In this document: positions 60,941 through 64,000 of the stretch, in pieces
How the letters are laid out: every line of letters begins with the position of its first letter
How positions within the stretch are numbered: position 1 is the first letter of the stretch
NCBI GenBank assembly: GCA_021325195.1
Contig: JAJPHQ010000032.1
Coordinates: 29,119-93,118 of the forward strand
Origin: Gammaproteobacteria bacterium
GTDB taxonomy: Bacteria > Pseudomonadota > Gammaproteobacteria > Xanthomonadales > Rhodanobacteraceae
Direction of reading: 5' to 3'
DNA length: 64,000 nucleotides
Notes under the pieces: model-generated
What the model saw: only the letters and a program-made list of their open reading frames with translations
The model's database searches: none
Told to the model about the DNA's origin: nothing
Made by a program: the position numbers and the translations under genes

Positions 60941-62086
60941 ATGAAGCTCGATCCGCGTCTGGTCGCGTGCGGCTTGTGCTCCGCGCTCGCTTTCCTCCTG
61001 ATCCCGGCCGCGGCTTATGCACAAATGGGCGGACAGGAGTGCTCGGACATCCAGATGCTCCAGCACAAGTGTGGCGAGCAGCAGCAATCCAACAAGAAGC
61101 AGCAGCAGACGAAAAAGCAAAGCCAGTATCCCAACGCTACCCGCAAGGAGCCGTCCAACCTCGGTGTCAGCGGTGACGAAGGCAAGACCTTGAACGCGGG
61201 GCTGGCGGCGGCGAACAGCGGTGACGCCGCCACCGCACAGAAGGATCTGCAGCCCATCGCGGACAGCAGCAAGAACAACTATGCCAAGGCGCTGGCGCTG
61301 CTCGGACTGGCCCAGATCAAGTACAACGCCGGCGACACCAAGGGGGCGATCGCCCTGCAGAAGCAGGCGCTGGACCTCAATTCGCTGGACAACGACAGCT
61401 ATTTCCAGGGGCTGTTCGCCCTCGCGCAGATGTATGTCGCCGACGAGGACTACAGCGATGCGCTGACGACCCTGAACAAGTGGCAGCAGGAGGGGCGCAA
61501 GGAAACCGCGGATGCCTACGCGCTCAAGGGCAACATTCTCTATCGCCTGCAGAAATATCCGGAAGCCGTCGCCGCGATCGAGAAGGCGAAGTCGATGACC
61601 GACAAGTCCCAGCCGAGCTGGGACCAGATCGAACTGGCCAGCTACTTCGCGATGGACAAGTACGACGAGGCTGCCAAGCTTGCCGAGGCCATGCTGGCCA
61701 AGGATCCGAACAACAGCAAGCTGATGATGAACGTGGTCGCGATCTACATGAACGCCAAGCAGTATCCGAAGGCGCTGGCACTGCTCGAGCGCGCCCGCGC
61801 CAACGGGCAGATCCACGACGAGACCACCTACGTCAACATGTCCAAGCTGTATTACAACCTGGCGGTGGAAGGCACCGATCCCAAGCAGAACGCGACCAAG
61901 GCGGCGCAGGTGCTCGAGGAAGGCATGACGAAGGGCATCGTGCAACCGAGCCAGGACAATTACAAATTGATGGGTGACGCATACCGTCTCGCCGGGGATA
62001 CGGCCAAGGCCAATGCCGCGTACGCGAAGGCGGGCTTGCCGCCGGTGGGTTCGTCGGCCGGCAAGCGGCACGGAAAGAAGCACTGA
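60941..62086 (+). CDS. Exported TPR protein upstream of tonB
   Basis: A 381-residue protein with a signal peptide (LCSALAFLLIPAAAYAQ), a Gln/Lys-rich low-complexity linker (QQQSNKKQQQTKKQSQ), and then about eight TPR-like helical pairs (for example ALALLGLAQIKYNAGDTKGAIALQKQAL, LMMNVVAIYMNAKQYPKALALLERA). It ends in a basic tail (GKRHGKKH). Proteins like this precede tonB-exbB-exbD in Xanthomonadales and may act in the same envelope system as a periplasmic scaffold, but no function is established. GAGAGG precedes the ATG. Confidence 0.88.
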   Translation: MKLDPRLVACGLCSALAFLLIPAAAYAQMGGQECSDIQMLQHKCGEQQQSNKKQQQTKKQSQYPNATRKEPSNLGVSGDEGKTLNAGLAAANSGDAATAQKDLQPIADSSKNNYAKALALLGLAQIKYNAGDTKGAIALQKQALDLNSLDNDSYFQGLFALAQMYVADEDYSDALTTLNKWQQEGRKETADAYALKGNILYRLQKYPEAVAAIEKAKSMTDKSQPSWDQIELASYFAMDKYDEAAKLAEAMLAKDPNNSKLMMNVVAIYMNAKQYPKALALLERARANGQIHDETTYVNMSKLYYNLAVEGTDPKQNATKAAQVLEEGMTKGIVQPSQDNYKLMGDAYRLAGDTAKANAAYAKAGLPPVGSSAGKRHGKKH

Positions 62087-62300
62087 CGGGGGCGGGGGGG
62101 TCGGATGCATGAAACACCTTGATGCGGCTGGCCGCCGGCATGAACCACAGCCGGTTTTAACGGGCCTTGAATTCCCTCTAGGCAAAACTTCGACGCTGGT
62201 GTAACGTTTCCCACTTTTCAGCCGCCCTCGGCGCGGTGCCGTTCCCCGCGGAACGGCAACCGCTGCGGGACCCGACAGGACAGCGACTGGTTTAGATACG

Positions 62301-62960
<660 letters not shown>

Positions 62961-63042
62961 ATTGTTCACGTTCGACGGTACGCAATCCGTTAGAGTCTCC
63001 ATTCACACGGTTCACGCTTCGACTTGAAGGAAGGGTAGCGCC

Positions 63043-63861
63043 ATGATCCAAGAATCGACCCCCTCTGCAGCCTCACCGGCGATGGGTGGCAACGCCAATG
63101 CGGAAGCCCTGCAGCAACTGGGCTTCAGCCACTTCATCCACCACCTTGGCGTGGTCGATCTGGTGGTGCTGATCATCCTGCTGGTGATGTCGGTGTCGTC
63201 GTGGTACTTCATCGTCGCCACCGTCATCCGCAACTCCCTGATCCGCGCACGCGCCGACAAGGTGATCAAGCTGTTCTGGGACACGCCGTCCGCGCAGGAC
63301 GCGGTGCGGGTGATGGAAAAGCAGCCGCGTTCCGAACCGTTCTCCAAGATCGCGCTGGACGCCGCTTCCGCCGCAGCCCACCACCAGCGCCACGAAGGCA
63401 GCCGGATGGTCGAGGCCCTGAACCGTTCCGAGTTCGTGGATCGCGCCTTGCGCCAGGCGGTGGATCGTGAAAGCCGCGGACTCGAAGGCGGCCTGACGCT
63501 GCTGGCCACGGTCGGTTCGGCGGCGGTGTTCGTCGGTCTGTTCGGCACCGTGATCGGCATCTATCGCGCGCTGATCAACCTGGGCGCCAGCGGCCAGTCC
63601 TCGATTTCCGCGGTGGCCGGTCCGGTGGGCGAGGCGCTGATCATGACCGCGGCGGGCCTGTTTACCGCCATTCCCGCAGTGATTGCCTACAACGCCTTCG
63701 CACGCGCCAACCGCGTCACCATCGCCCACTTCGACGAATTCGCGCACGACCTGCACGATTTCTTCGCCACCGGTGCGCGGGTGGAAGCCGGCACCCCTTC
63801 GCTGGCCGCAGCGCGTCCTGGCGCAGTGGGCGCCACCCCTCCGCCGGCCGTGAAGAAGTAA
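63043..63861 (+). CDS. exbB: Biopolymer transport protein ExbB (MotA/TolQ/ExbB family)
   Basis: A 272-residue inner-membrane subunit of the TonB motor with three transmembrane helices. The first is VDLVVLIILLVMSVSSWYFIVATV. The paired C-terminal helices are in GSAAVFVGLFGTVIGIYRAL and AGPVGEALIMTAAGLFTAIPAV, matching the proton-channel family pattern. A GAAGGAAGGG site lies 8 nt before the ATG. exbD starts 12 nt after its stop. Confidence 0.96.
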   Translation: MIQESTPSAASPAMGGNANAEALQQLGFSHFIHHLGVVDLVVLIILLVMSVSSWYFIVATVIRNSLIRARADKVIKLFWDTPSAQDAVRVMEKQPRSEPFSKIALDAASAAAHHQRHEGSRMVEALNRSEFVDRALRQAVDRESRGLEGGLTLLATVGSAAVFVGLFGTVIGIYRALINLGASGQSSISAVAGPVGEALIMTAAGLFTAIPAVIAYNAFARANRVTIAHFDEFAHDLHDFFATGARVEAGTPSLAAARPGAVGATPPPAVKK

Positions 63862-63873
63862 GAGGTCGCCGTC

Positions 63874-64000
63874 ATGGCCATGAGTACCAACACCGGCGGG
63901 GGGCTGGTCGCCGAGATCAACATCACGCCGCTGATCGACGTGATGCTGGTGCTGCTGGTCATTTTCATGATTACCGCCCCGCTGGTGCAGCACAACATCA
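63874..64000 (+). CDS. exbD: Biopolymer transport protein ExbD, N-terminal part (cut by window edge)
   Basis: The first 42 residues are visible: [21 protein letters not shown], then [16 protein letters not shown]. The single N-terminal transmembrane helix with the essential Asp in [14 protein letters not shown] is the ExbD/TolR hallmark. AGAGGTCGCC precedes the ATG. The periplasmic domain is outside the window. Confidence 0.95.
   Translation, partial: MAMSTNTGGGLVAEINITPLIDVMLVLLVIFMITAPLVQHNI

Noticed and set aside
62087-62300. Fur box upstream of tonB
   Set aside because: No sequence close to GATAATGATTATCATTATC was seen; the region is mostly GC-rich without an AT palindrome.

Overview
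The window is high-GC gammaproteobacterial chromosome around the replication origin. The gene order rpmH-dnaA-dnaN-recF-gyrB followed by tonB-exbB-exbD, a XanB2-type chorismatase next to an acyl carrier protein, paired TonB-dependent receptors, and intergenic arms of tandem heptamers (GGGACTC, GGGAGAC, GTGAGCG) all point to Xanthomonadales (Lysobacterales), probably Rhodanobacteraceae or a close family. This placement is inferred from gene content only. About 51 genes are supported, including rpmH (absent from the ORF track), a 5'-truncated glmS at the left edge and a 3'-truncated exbD at the right edge.

Layout. 1-12 kb: glmS end, a PEP-CTERM protein with a possible sigma-54 promoter, a PLP dehydratase, pepN, a gene-poor stretch, mnmG, a GDSL autotransporter esterase and a YbaY-type lipoprotein. 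12-25 kb: two related TonB-dependent receptors around a secreted S9 peptidase, facing two TPR-sulfotransferases that are translationally coupled behind glyQ-glyS. 27-42 kb: a GspE/PilB-like ATPase, a class I amidotransferase, a rhomboid protease, tyrS, cell-wall remodelling and recycling genes (mepM-like, anmK, ampG), xthA, pyrE, a DUF4124 protein, the ACP/XanB2 pair and glmU. 42-50 kb: the complete atpIBEFHAGDC operon on the minus strand with an exported cupin gene inserted between atpG and atpD. 50-54 kb: mnmE, yidC, rnpA and rpmH on the minus strand. 54-64 kb: dnaA, a probable oriC, dnaN, recF, gyrB, a secreted TPR protein, tonB, exbB and exbD.

Functional links. The TonB-ExbB-ExbD motor at the right edge would energise receptors such as the two at 12-21 kb, and the S9 peptidase between them suggests peptide uptake. 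MepM-like endopeptidase, AnmK and AmpG act on peptidoglycan turnover, while GlmS and GlmU supply its UDP-GlcNAc precursor. MnmG and MnmE form one tRNA-modification complex. YidC inserts membrane proteins, including subunits of the adjacent ATP synthase.

Notable anomalies are a repeat inserted in frame within glyS, an amber codon that removes the catalytic end of xthA, a one-base frameshift in atpE, the cupin in the atp operon, and a family of heptamer-armed inverted repeats, three of them between atp genes. Two damaged housekeeping genes in one window mean base-call errors have to be excluded before any biological reading.
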